A DNA stretch of 64,000 nucleotides from an uncultured Prevotella sp. (GTDB lineage: Bacteria; Bacteroidota; Bacteroidia; Bacteroidales; Bacteroidaceae), in NCBI GenBank assembly GCA_900318395.1, contig ONKL01000004.1, forward strand, positions 1-64,000. The letters run 5' to 3'. This document shows positions 9,326 through 17,988 of the stretch, one piece after another. Both the position numbers and the translations under genes were made by a program. The notes beneath the pieces were generated by a model that saw only the letters and a list, made by a program, of their open reading frames with translations, was not told the DNA's origin and made no database searches. Numbering within the stretch: position 1 is the stretch's first letter; the number at the start of each line of letters is the position of its first letter.

Positions 9326-10357
9326 ATGAAACCACGTTATTTATTCCCCAGTGATTATATGGCAGACCCTTCTGCCAATGTGTTTAACGGACGTCTGTAT
9401 GTCTATCCCAGCCATGACTGGGATGCAGGTGAGTGCTTCGACGATGATGGCGGACACTTCCAGATGAAAGATTACCATGTGCTCTCATGGAACGATGTTG
9501 AGAATGATGAGGCTACTGATCATGGTGTGATTCTTGATGTTGAGCAGGTGAAATGGGCTGAGAAACAGATGTGGGATAATGATGTTGTCGAGAAGGATGG
9601 TAAGTATTACCTGATCTTCTCTGCTAAAGGCTATGATGGCGTGTTCCATCTGGGCGTGGCTGTGGCCGATAAGCCCGAGGGACCTTTCGTTCCTCAGGAT
9701 CAGCCGATTCGCGGCTCATTCTCTATCGATCCCTGCGTGTTCAAGGATGATGATGGGCAGATTTATTGCTACTTCGGAGGACTCTGGGGTGGACAGCTCC
9801 AGTGGTGGCGCCCCATACCAGGAGGTGAGGCTCCTATTGCCGGAAAGTATGGTGATGAGAACGGACTCATCGATTTAGGTCCTGCCCCCGATCATCATAC
9901 ACAGCTCTTTGCGCGTCCTGATGCCCCTGCACTCAATAGTGCTGTGGTGCGTATGAGCGACGATGTGCAGTCGTTTGCTGAGGCTCCTCGTGCTGTGGTT
10001 GTCCTCGATAAGGACGGCCAGCCATTGAAAGCTGGTGATCCTCATCGTTTCTTCGAGGCTTCCTGGATGCACAAGTATAATGGCAAGTACTACTTCTCTT
10101 ACTCTACTGGCGACAGTCATTTCCTGTGTTATGCCACCAGTGATAACCCTTATGGACCATTCACCTATCAGGGCGTGATCCTCGACCCTGTGGTAGGCTG
10201 GACGACCCATCATAGCATCGTAGAGTTCAAAGGCCAGTGGTATCTGTTCTATCACGACTGTGTTCCCAGCAATGATATTACTCATCTGCGCAGCCTGAAA
10301 GTACAGCGTTTGTTCTACAATGAGGATGGAACCATCCAGAAGGTCGTGAATGAATAA
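9326..10357 (+). CDS. GH43 family glycosidase (arabinofuranosidase/xylosidase type)
   Basis: Five-bladed propeller enzyme of 343 residues without a signal peptide, so probably cytoplasmic. The three family acids are visible: D14 in YMADPSANVF (base), D135 in SIDPCVFKDDDG (pKa modulator) and E244 in RFFEASWMHK (acid). Together with the symporter 17 bases upstream it forms an import-and-cleave pair for short arabinosyl or xylosyl sugars. Its last 8 bases overlap the start of the sigma-factor gene, which suggests translational coupling. The exact linkage specificity cannot be inferred. Confidence 0.9.
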   Translation: MKPRYLFPSDYMADPSANVFNGRLYVYPSHDWDAGECFDDDGGHFQMKDYHVLSWNDVENDEATDHGVILDVEQVKWAEKQMWDNDVVEKDGKYYLIFSAKGYDGVFHLGVAVADKPEGPFVPQDQPIRGSFSIDPCVFKDDDGQIYCYFGGLWGGQLQWWRPIPGGEAPIAGKYGDENGLIDLGPAPDHHTQLFARPDAPALNSAVVRMSDDVQSFAEAPRAVVVLDKDGQPLKAGDPHRFFEASWMHKYNGKYYFSYSTGDSHFLCYATSDNPYGPFTYQGVILDPVVGWTTHHSIVEFKGQWYLFYHDCVPSNDITHLRSLKVQRLFYNEDGTIQKVVNE

Positions 10358-10877
10358 GAACAATGCAAGCTTGCTTGTAGTGGATAATAAACAGTTAATA
10401 ACCAACTATTACATGACTCATCGGGACGAGCTGCTGGCATTTGTCAGTAGCCGTCTCAATAGTAGCATGGAGGCGGAAGACATCGTGCAGAATGTCTTCC
10501 TCCGCCTGCTGACTACCGACAAGATGATAACGGCAGTAACTCTGCCAGCCTTGGTCTATACAATGACACGCAACCTGATGGCCGACTATTACCGTCGTCA
10601 TACCTCCTTTGAGCAATATGAACATTATATCAAAGGTGTATGCAGTGACGAGGATTCGATGGAATCGGTGTTCTCTGCCCGAGAGATCATGGAGCATCTG
10701 GAACGTGGTCTTGTCCGTTTGCCAGAGAACTGTCGTGAAATCTACCGCCTTCATATCTATGACGGTATGAAGGTCAGCGAGATATCACAGCAATTGGGCG
10801 AGGGCTATAAGTCTGTGGAGCATCGGCTTGGCGCAGCCCGTAAGGTCATGCGATGCTATCTCCGTAGGTACGCTTAA
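10350..10877 (+). CDS. ECF-type RNA polymerase sigma factor
   Basis: A 175-residue sigma-70 family factor. Region 2 is at about residues 20-90 (LLAFVSSRLNSSMEAEDIVQNVFLRLL, YTMTRNLMADYYRRH) and region 4 at about 115-170 (LPENCREIYRLHIYDGMKVSEISQQLGEGYKSVEHRLGAARK). The start overlaps the GH43 stop by 8 bases, so it is co-translated with sugar genes. No anti-sigma (FecR) gene is adjacent, although the SusC/SusD pair lies 2.4 kb downstream. It may set expression of this locus, but with no anti-sigma and no STN domain on the SusC the classical trans-envelope route is not supported. Confidence 0.85.
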   Translation: MNKNNASLLVVDNKQLITNYYMTHRDELLAFVSSRLNSSMEAEDIVQNVFLRLLTTDKMITAVTLPALVYTMTRNLMADYYRRHTSFEQYEHYIKGVCSDEDSMESVFSAREIMEHLERGLVRLPENCREIYRLHIYDGMKVSEISQQLGEGYKSVEHRLGAARKVMRCYLRRYA

Positions 10878-10886
10878 ACTGAGTTC

Positions 10887-11765
10887 TTATTTTCGGATAA
10901 TACGATAGACGTCCTCGATAGAATGGTCGAAAGGACCGGTGTGCTCCAGCTTGAGCGTGCACATGGCAGCGGCAAAGCGACCACTCTCAGCATAGCTCAT
11001 GTTGCGAGCACGGGCATAGAGGTAACCGGCGCTATAGGTGTCGCCACAGCCTGTGGCATCCACAAGATGACGAGGGGGATAAGCAGGCGTCTCGTAGAAT
11101 TTTCCTTCTGCATAGATGACGGAACCACCACCGCCCAGCGTGATAATAACTTCGCGGACCCCCCAATCGTGTATCTGCTCTGCGGCAGTGAATGGATCTG
11201 AAATACCTGTGAGTGTATGGCATTCCCACTCGTTCACCTTCAGAATGGCGGTATGTTTTAAAAGGCGCAGCTTATCTGTCCATTCCACCGAGAGCACTTC
11301 CTCTCCTTTCACAGTGCGGAGGTAACCCTGTACGTCGATAGATACATCACCTTTCGTGGCAAGGTATTCGACAGTCTTTGGTGTAAAATCATCAGCCAGC
11401 AGAGTACCAAGATGGAAGACGCGGGCTTCCTCATTCTCAAGTTGACGAAGGGTAAAGGGGGCTGATTTAGCCAACACGCGCTGGGTACGATGGTCCATGT
11501 TTGCGCCATATTTATTCTCGAAGAATACGTTAGTGGGACTGTCGAAAGCAGTTACGTTGATACCAGCTTCGCGCAGTCGCTCCACTTCAGGCATGACCTC
11601 CTCGCTTACGGCAGTAATCATGTGGAAGTCAACATCGTGGGGCAGGGCTTGAAAGGCCCATGCCATATAATAGGCAGAGCCTCCCGCACAATGTGTTGTC
11701 ATCGGAGGATCCTGTGTGATGATCCTGTCGCGCGTGATGTGTCCAATGCAGCAAATATCCGTCAT
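10887..11765 (-). CDS. PfkB-family carbohydrate/nucleoside kinase
   Basis: A 292-residue cytoplasmic kinase of the ribokinase/PfkB family. The N-terminal part has CCIGHITRDRIITQDPPMTTHCAGGSAYYMAWAF (substrate site with GGSA). The C-terminal signature DATGCGDTYSAGYLYARA carries the anion hole GCGD and the catalytic aspartate. The substrate is unknown; a pentose or hexose released by the neighbouring hydrolases is plausible, although the short variable lid also resembles plant-like PfkB kinases of other substrates. It is divergent from the GH28 gene, with its own promoter box. Confidence 0.8.
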   Translation of the reverse strand: MTDICCIGHITRDRIITQDPPMTTHCAGGSAYYMAWAFQALPHDVDFHMITAVSEEVMPEVERLREAGINVTAFDSPTNVFFENKYGANMDHRTQRVLAKSAPFTLRQLENEEARVFHLGTLLADDFTPKTVEYLATKGDVSIDVQGYLRTVKGEEVLSVEWTDKLRLLKHTAILKVNEWECHTLTGISDPFTAAEQIHDWGVREVIITLGGGGSVIYAEGKFYETPAYPPRHLVDATGCGDTYSAGYLYARARNMSYAESGRFAAAMCTLKLEHTGPFDHSIEDVYRIIRK

Positions 11766-11806
11766 TATTATTGTTTTTTTTTTTAGAAATTGTGCTTATT
11801 TGGGTG

Positions 11807-11814
11807 CAAAGATA
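11807..11814 (-). promoter_or_regulatory. -7 box TATCTTTG for the PfkB kinase
   Basis: The minus strand reads TATCTTTG, 41 bases before the kinase ATG at 11765. Confidence 0.65.
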
Positions 11815-11856
11815 CTATTTTTTTTGGAAATATTTTGTATATTTAAAAAAATAAGT

Positions 11857-11864
11857 TAACTTTG
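11857..11864 (+). promoter_or_regulatory. -7 box TAACTTTG ahead of the GH28-SusC-SusD run
   Basis: A perfect TAnnTTTG match 35 bases before the GH28 ATG at 11900. No further box was seen before SusC, so this may drive the whole run to 20140. Confidence 0.7.
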
Positions 11865-11899
11865 CACCCTAAATTATTCGTTACTACTAGTATAATAGA

Positions 11900-13225
11900 A
11901 TGTTAAGACGAATCCTATTGTGGAGCTATCTGCTTTGTATGATAGTGATATCATCGGCAGCACAGAACATTTATGACGTAACAACTGCAGGTGCAGTTGG
12001 TGACGGAAAGACTGATGATGCACAGGCAATCCAGCGTATGATTGACCGCTGCTCAGCAGAGGGTGGTGGTAGAGTTCTGTTACCCCGTAATCATGTCTTT
12101 ATGGCTGGTCCTCTGGAACTGAAGAGTAATGTGGAGCTGTATCTGGAAGCTACCGCCACGCTGAAAGCTCATCCCGATGAAAGTATTTATCACCTGAGTG
12201 CCTTCGGAAAGAATGAGGGCGAAGGTATGTTGTGGCTCTATGCCAACGATGCTGAGAACATCAGTATTACGGGCAAGGGCACCATTCATGGTAATGGAAT
12301 CGCTTTTATGGGGGCGGAATTGGAAGACAGTTACGAGTTGAAACCGTTGGCAGACCAGACATTCGACCCACGTCCTCATGTATTGACGCTGACAAATGTT
12401 AGAAATCTCTCGATTCGTGATGTGACCATCAAGGAGGGTGCCTATTGGACCGTTCATTTGATTGGCTGTAACGAAGCGGTGATCGATGGTATCAACCTGC
12501 TCAATAATCTGAAGATCCGTAATGGTGACGGTATTGATATCGACCACTCCAAGAATGTCCGTATTGCAAACTGCCACATCACCTCTGGCGACGATTGTAT
12601 CTGTCTGAAGAACCGCCGTGAGTTTGAGCAGTATGGCAGTTGTCATGACATTACGGTGACTAATTGCGTCATGTCTTCACGCTCTTGTGCCATCAAGATC
12701 GGGTCTGAGAATATGGACTCAATCTACAATGTCGTGTTCGACAACTGCATTATCACAGGTTCTAACCGTGGTCTGGGCATTCAGAATCGTGACGAGGGCA
12801 CTGTGACGGATGTGGTGTTCTCTAATATCCAGTTGGATTGCCGTTTGTGGAGCGATGTGTGGTGGGGTAAGGCTGAACCTATCTACGTGACCAGCTATCC
12901 ACGCGCTAATGGTAACCATAAGGATGCCAACTGGCGATTCCCTAAGGGGCAGATTGAGGGCAAGTGTGGTGAAGTCAGCCGCATCTACTTCAATAATATC
13001 ACAGCTACCTCTGAGAATGGTTGCTTTGTAGGTGGCGATGTAGCAGGAAAGGTTAAGGATATATATTTTAATAATGTACGCGTGAACCTGAAAAAAGCAG
13101 GGGGGGCTGTCGTGATGGACAAACGTCCCTGCAAGGGTGAAGGCTTTATCCAAGCAGACTGGGATAGTCTGTCGAAGATGCCTGTGCCCTTACTGACGGA
13201 GAATGCAGAAGTGAAGATAAATTGA
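11900..13225 (+). CDS. GH28 polygalacturonase-family enzyme
   Basis: Secreted right-handed beta-helix hydrolase of 441 residues, expected to cut galacturonic acid linkages in pectin. The signal peptide is at 1-21 (ends SSAAQN). The pectin-lyase-fold N-terminus reads VTTAGAVGDGKTDDAQAIQRMID. The catalytic acids of GH28 appear as NGDGIDID and TSGDDCICLKN, followed by CAIKIGSENM, where the classical histidine block is altered as in exo-acting or rhamnogalacturonan-directed subfamilies. The gene starts the run GH28-SusC-SusD-GDPD/GH28, all on one strand with short gaps. Confidence 0.88.
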   Translation: MLRRILLWSYLLCMIVISSAAQNIYDVTTAGAVGDGKTDDAQAIQRMIDRCSAEGGGRVLLPRNHVFMAGPLELKSNVELYLEATATLKAHPDESIYHLSAFGKNEGEGMLWLYANDAENISITGKGTIHGNGIAFMGAELEDSYELKPLADQTFDPRPHVLTLTNVRNLSIRDVTIKEGAYWTVHLIGCNEAVIDGINLLNNLKIRNGDGIDIDHSKNVRIANCHITSGDDCICLKNRREFEQYGSCHDITVTNCVMSSRSCAIKIGSENMDSIYNVVFDNCIITGSNRGLGIQNRDEGTVTDVVFSNIQLDCRLWSDVWWGKAEPIYVTSYPRANGNHKDANWRFPKGQIEGKCGEVSRIYFNNITATSENGCFVGGDVAGKVKDIYFNNVRVNLKKAGGAVVMDKRPCKGEGFIQADWDSLSKMPVPLLTENAEVKIN

Positions 13226-13257
13226 TTTTATATTATACTTTTTACTAACTTTAATTA

Positions 13258-16200
13258 ATGATTATGCAAAAGATTCTCAATCTCAAGCATGGAACGCTGA
13301 AGACCATGTTCTTCGTGTTCTTTCTGTTGTGCAGTACAGTGATGCTGGCACAAAACAAGGTGTCGGGAACTGTAGTGGACGCCTCAGGCGAGCCGCTTAT
13401 TGGCGTAAGCGTTCTCGAGGATGGTACCACAAATGGTGGCATCACTGATTTCGACGGTAACTTTACGCTGACTGTAAAGTCGGGTGCCAAGCTGACCTTC
13501 TCTTATGTCGGCTACACTTCTCAGACGCTCGCAGCAGCTAATGGTATGAAGGTAACTCTTCAGGAGGACAACACAGTGCTTAACGAAGTCGTTGTCGTTG
13601 GTTACGGTACAATGCGCCGTAAGGATGTAACTTCATCAATTACCACCGTTCAGGCTAAGGATCTGAACAAGGGTGTATTCTCCGACCCCGCTTCTATGTT
13701 GCAGGGTAAGGTGGCAGGTCTGACCGTTACAACTTCTGGTGACCCCAATGGTACACCATCTATCACGCTCCGTGGTGCATCTTCTCTCCGTGAGGGTGCT
13801 GCCATGCAGCCTTACTATGTGATCGACGGTATTCCTGGTGTAGATATCTCGATGGTTTCTCCTGATGATATCGAGAGCATCGACGTGCTTCGCGATGCTA
13901 CCGCTACCGCTATCTACGGTTCTAAGGCTGCCAACGGTGTGATTATCATCACCACTAAGACTGGTGGTAAGACTGAGCGCACTAACGTCAGCTATAATGG
14001 CTATGTCGCTTTTGATAAGGTGTCAAAGACGCTCGACGTAGCTTCTGCCAATGATATCCGTAATTACGTAAAGGCTAACGGCATCGACTACGCTTATGAC
14101 AAGAGTGCTAATACTGATTGGCAGAAGGAAGTGCTCCGCACAGGTGTTAGCCACAACCACAACCTCTCTATCAATGGAGGTGGCGCTAAGACCAAGTATA
14201 TGGCAAGTATCAACTTCATGGATCGCCAGGGAGTTGTCGACGGCTCTCACATGAACCGTCTGAACATCCGTTCATTGCTGAGCTCAAAGGTGCTGAAGGA
14301 GCGTCTGGAACTCTCTGTAGGTCTGAATGCCATGTATGGTAAGAACGAGAACATGTCAATGGGTAAAGGCGGCAATGGTAGTGGAAATGAAGGTAAGTCA
14401 GTGCTGGATGCTATGAACTACTTCAATCCGACCATTCCCATTAAGAATGCTGACGGCACATGGTCTACTGGTGATGGCTCTGCTAACTACAACCCACTGT
14501 CAATCATCAACGAGGATCCCTCTGAGACCATCTGGAAACGTAACCAGATTGTAGCTAAGGCTTCATTGAAAATCATCGAAGGTCTGGTATGGAATGCCAA
14601 CTACTCGTTCGATCATTTCCAGAGCACATTCAGCAGCTATCATTCTCACAGCACTCAGCTGGTGCCCTACAATGCCTATAATGGTACCGCTAACCGTAGT
14701 ACCTATTTCGGTAACAACCATACGTTTGAGACTTACGTGAACTATGATCATACTTTTGCCAAGGTTCACAAGCTTGCCTTGATGGCTGGTTACTCTTGGG
14801 AAGAGCGTAACACTGGCGACGGTTTCGGTCTGACTGTTCACAACTTCTTCGATGACTATCTGAAGTGGAACCAGTTGACTTATGCTGGTGCCATCGACGG
14901 TATGCCAGCCGTTCAGAGCGGTACGAAGGAGAAGATCCGTAACATCTCTTTCTATGGTCGTGTCAGCTACTCTTACAACAGCCGCTATATGTTGCAGGCT
15001 ACTATCCGTCGTGACGGTTCTTCCGTATTTGCTGACGGACATCGCTGGGGTACCTTCCCCTCTGTATCAGCTGCCTGGAATGTCACAGAAGAGCCATTCA
15101 TGGCCAATCAGAAGGTATTCGACAACTTGAAGCTCCGTCTTGGTTACGGTGTCAGTGGTAATGCCCTCGGCTTTGGTGCTTACTCTGGTGTTGCCACCTA
15201 TGGTGCTACTGGTACTACCTTCGTTTACAATGGTAACAGCTGGGCTATCCTCGGCGCTACCAAACTGGCTAACCCTGATCTGAAGTGGGAGTCTACAGGT
15301 ATGTTCAATGTGGGTCTCGACTACGGTTTCCTGAACAACCGCATCAACGGTAGCATTGAGTTCTATCACAAGAAGACCAAGGACCTGATCTGGAACTATC
15401 CTGTATCTACCGTTATCTATCCTTTCGATACGATTGCAGCCAACGTGGGTGAGATTACCAATAAGGGTATTGAGTTCACCATCAACTTCGACGCTATCCG
15501 CACGAAGAACTTCAACTGGATGACCACGCTGAACCTCTCTCACAACAAGAATACTGTTGACAAGCTGTCGAACGATAAGTTCCAGACCTCAACCTTCGCA
15601 CAGGGTGATCCTATGGTTGCTGGAGTTTCTGCCAATGGTTACACACAGCGTGTCATCGAGGGTGAGCCTCTTGGTACTTTCTACCTCTATGAGTATGCTG
15701 GTACAGGCAGCGACGGCAAGGCTACCTATTATGTACGTGATGCTAATGGCAACAAGACTGGCGAGACAACCAGCTCACCAGAGTATAAGGATCGTTACAT
15801 CGCAGGTAATGCACAGCCTAAGCTGACCTTCGGTTGGAACAACACGCTGAGCTTGAAGAACTGGACCATGACCCTCTTCTTCACAGGTGTCCTCGGCAAT
15901 AAGATCTATAATGGTTCACGTGCTCACTATACTGCACCCGATTTCTTCGCTGGTGGTAAGAACGTGCTGAAGGAGTTCATCACAGACCGTCCTTATTCAG
16001 ACAACCTGAGCAACATCCCGTCAGACCGCTTCCTTGAGAAGGGTGACTACCTCCGTCTGCAGACCCTTACACTGGGATACACCTTCGACAAGCTCGGTGA
16101 CTGGCTCCAGAGTCTGCAGATCTATGCTACTTGCAACAATGTATTCACCATCACTGGTTACAAGGGTCTCGATCCTGAAGTCAGAATGGATGGCATCGAT

Positions 16201-16275
16201 CCTGGTGTAGACTATCGTTGGAGTACCTATCCCCACACTCGTACCTTCATGGCAGGTTTAAGGGTTAATTTCTAA
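13258..16275 (+). CDS. SusC-like TonB-dependent outer-membrane transporter
   Basis: Outer-membrane beta-barrel that imports oligosaccharides with its SusD lid. After a signal peptide (about 1-31, ends MLAQN) comes a carboxypeptidase-regulatory-like domain (VSGTVVDASGEPLIGVSVLEDGTTNGGITDFDG..., about 35-110). The SusC hallmark NEVVVVGYGTMRRKDVTSS and the plug (ASMLQGKVAGLTV, YVIDGIPG) follow, then the barrel ending in a terminal phenylalanine (AGLRVNF). The 1005-residue length is usual. There is no STN signalling domain, so it should not talk to an anti-sigma factor. The start could be 13258 or the ATG six bases later. SusD follows after 21 bases. Confidence 0.95.
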   Translation: MIMQKILNLKHGTLKTMFFVFFLLCSTVMLAQNKVSGTVVDASGEPLIGVSVLEDGTTNGGITDFDGNFTLTVKSGAKLTFSYVGYTSQTLAAANGMKVTLQEDNTVLNEVVVVGYGTMRRKDVTSSITTVQAKDLNKGVFSDPASMLQGKVAGLTVTTSGDPNGTPSITLRGASSLREGAAMQPYYVIDGIPGVDISMVSPDDIESIDVLRDATATAIYGSKAANGVIIITTKTGGKTERTNVSYNGYVAFDKVSKTLDVASANDIRNYVKANGIDYAYDKSANTDWQKEVLRTGVSHNHNLSINGGGAKTKYMASINFMDRQGVVDGSHMNRLNIRSLLSSKVLKERLELSVGLNAMYGKNENMSMGKGGNGSGNEGKSVLDAMNYFNPTIPIKNADGTWSTGDGSANYNPLSIINEDPSETIWKRNQIVAKASLKIIEGLVWNANYSFDHFQSTFSSYHSHSTQLVPYNAYNGTANRSTYFGNNHTFETYVNYDHTFAKVHKLALMAGYSWEERNTGDGFGLTVHNFFDDYLKWNQLTYAGAIDGMPAVQSGTKEKIRNISFYGRVSYSYNSRYMLQATIRRDGSSVFADGHRWGTFPSVSAAWNVTEEPFMANQKVFDNLKLRLGYGVSGNALGFGAYSGVATYGATGTTFVYNGNSWAILGATKLANPDLKWESTGMFNVGLDYGFLNNRINGSIEFYHKKTKDLIWNYPVSTVIYPFDTIAANVGEITNKGIEFTINFDAIRTKNFNWMTTLNLSHNKNTVDKLSNDKFQTSTFAQGDPMVAGVSANGYTQRVIEGEPLGTFYLYEYAGTGSDGKATYYVRDANGNKTGETTSSPEYKDRYIAGNAQPKLTFGWNNTLSLKNWTMTLFFTGVLGNKIYNGSRAHYTAPDFFAGGKNVLKEFITDRPYSDNLSNIPSDRFLEKGDYLRLQTLTLGYTFDKLGDWLQSLQIYATCNNVFTITGYKGLDPEVRMDGIDPGVDYRWSTYPHTRTFMAGLRVNF

Positions 16276-16296
16276 TTATTAAAACGGAATAACAAT

Positions 16297-17958
16297 ATGA
16301 AAACAAATATCAAGGTATTATTTGCAGCCGCTCTCGCCGCTCTGACTGTTGGCTGTACTGATTTGGATGTTCCTGTAGAGTCTCAGTATACCTCTTATCC
16401 TACTAACGAGGCTGCACTGGAGGCTCAGCTCTCAGGTATCTATTTCCAGATGCGTGACTGCTACGGCCGTCGTTACATGGAGGCTATGGCACTCTCAAGC
16501 GACGAGTATACCGCTGTGTCTTACGGAGGTAACTGGTATGACAACGGTGCATACGCTCACCCCAGCCTGCATAACTTTGCTTACGAGGATGCGTCTATCG
16601 ACTGGATGACTGTCCTGGCTTCTGGTGTTGTAAAGGCCAATGAGGTTATCAACAGCGATGCTGAAGATAAGTATAAGGCTCCTGCCCGTGCTATGCGCGC
16701 ATTCTTCACCTTCATTATGATGGATGGATGGGGCGATGTGGCTATCAATGACAAGACCAAGGAGAATGAGATCGACATCGAGGCTCGTCAGCCCCGTGCC
16801 GATGTTGCCCGTTGGATCGAGAGTGAGCTGAAGGAGATCATCCCACAGCTGACCACTGAGATCACTGGTGAGAACTATGGCAAGCCCAACAAGTACATGG
16901 CTCAGGCTCTGCTCGCCAAGCTCTATATCAACTGGCCTGTTTACACAGCATCGTCTGTAGAGAGCTATGACGCAGCTACGGCAAGCAATGAGAAGCTGTC
17001 TGACTGTATCAATATCTGCAACGAGATCATCAACTCTGGTAAGTTTGAGTTGGGTCCTGATGCCTATCGCTTCAAGTTCGCTTCTGACAATTCAGAGCGC
17101 GTAGAGGCAGGTACGATCAAGGACTTCATCTATGCCATGCCTTATCACACCATCGAGGCAACAGGTATGCAGTACGGCCGTTCTCACTCTTACAAGGACG
17201 TCAAGAACATGAAGCCTAGCTACTATGGTGAGCAGCTGACCAACTCGGGTGGTGGCTACATGACAATGGTTCCTGAGTTCGTTAAGATCTTTGATCTGAA
17301 GGGCGACGAGCGTAACAAGCTGATCATCGGTCTGTCTGAGAACCTTGAGGACTACCGTTACAGCACTGGTGGCGACGAGAATACTGTCTATGTATACGAT
17401 CCTACCACACTGGAGGCTACTACTCAGGTAGCTTTGGATAAGGAGGGTAATCCGCTGAAGCTGACCCGTAATATCAATCTCGTTGAGACCGACTTCACCA
17501 TCAACGTTGGTGATAACCTCGACGGTTGGCGCCAGGGCTGCCGCAACGTGAAGTGGCATGTTACTCGCAACGACTTCGCTAACGGACGTAACCAGTCTAA
17601 CGATGTGCCCATCTTCCGTTTTGCAGACATTCTGCTGACAAAGGCTGAGGCTCTCACTCGTCAGGGTTCTTCTTCTGAGGCTAAGGATCTGGTTAATCAG
17701 GTTCGTGCTTATGCTAACGCAGAACTGCTGGAGAATAATCCTTCTCTGGAGGACATCTATGCTGAGCGTGGCCGTGAGTTCTTCGATGAGAACTGGCGTC
17801 GTAACGATATGATCCGTTTCGGACATTTCGAGGATGAGTACTTCCCTCACTACAAGAGCTTCCCATCAGCTAACTTCGAGAAGAGCCGTCGTGTGTTCCC
17901 CATCAACAAGAGCATGCTCGACCTGAATCCGAAGTGGACGCAGAATGCAGGCTATTAA
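16297..17958 (+). CDS. SusD-like (RagB/SusD) glycan-binding lipoprotein
   Basis: Surface lipoprotein lid of the SusC transporter. The lipobox LTVGC gives a lipidated cysteine at residue 20 (GCTDLDVPVES). The TPR-rich SusD fold follows, with typical blocks NEAALEAQLSGIYFQMRD, ARAMRAFFTFIMMDGWGDV, and near the C-terminus DVPIFRFADILLTKAEALTRQG and ERGREFFDENWRRNDMIRFGHF. The 553-residue length is normal. It is immediately downstream of SusC and 10 bases before the GDPD-GH28 gene, so the three products probably serve the same glycan. Confidence 0.95.
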   Translation: MKTNIKVLFAAALAALTVGCTDLDVPVESQYTSYPTNEAALEAQLSGIYFQMRDCYGRRYMEAMALSSDEYTAVSYGGNWYDNGAYAHPSLHNFAYEDASIDWMTVLASGVVKANEVINSDAEDKYKAPARAMRAFFTFIMMDGWGDVAINDKTKENEIDIEARQPRADVARWIESELKEIIPQLTTEITGENYGKPNKYMAQALLAKLYINWPVYTASSVESYDAATASNEKLSDCINICNEIINSGKFELGPDAYRFKFASDNSERVEAGTIKDFIYAMPYHTIEATGMQYGRSHSYKDVKNMKPSYYGEQLTNSGGGYMTMVPEFVKIFDLKGDERNKLIIGLSENLEDYRYSTGGDENTVYVYDPTTLEATTQVALDKEGNPLKLTRNINLVETDFTINVGDNLDGWRQGCRNVKWHVTRNDFANGRNQSNDVPIFRFADILLTKAEALTRQGSSSEAKDLVNQVRAYANAELLENNPSLEDIYAERGREFFDENWRRNDMIRFGHFEDEYFPHYKSFPSANFEKSRRVFPINKSMLDLNPKWTQNAGY

Positions 17959-17960
17959 TA

Positions 17961-17988
17961 AGTGAGAAGTGAAAAGTTTTAAGTTTTT
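17961..17988. repeat. Heptad repeat containing a start codon
   Basis: Four 7-base units (AGTGAGA, AGTGAAA, AGTTTTA, AGTTTTT) run without interruption. The GTG start at 17969 and the first six codons of the GDPD-GH28 gene lie inside the array, so unit loss or gain would change the start region or the frame. Confidence 0.8.

Noticed and set aside
13258..16275. SusC as part of a trans-envelope sigma/anti-sigma system with the sigma at 10350
   Set aside because: There is no STN domain at the SusC N-terminus and no anti-sigma gene nearby.
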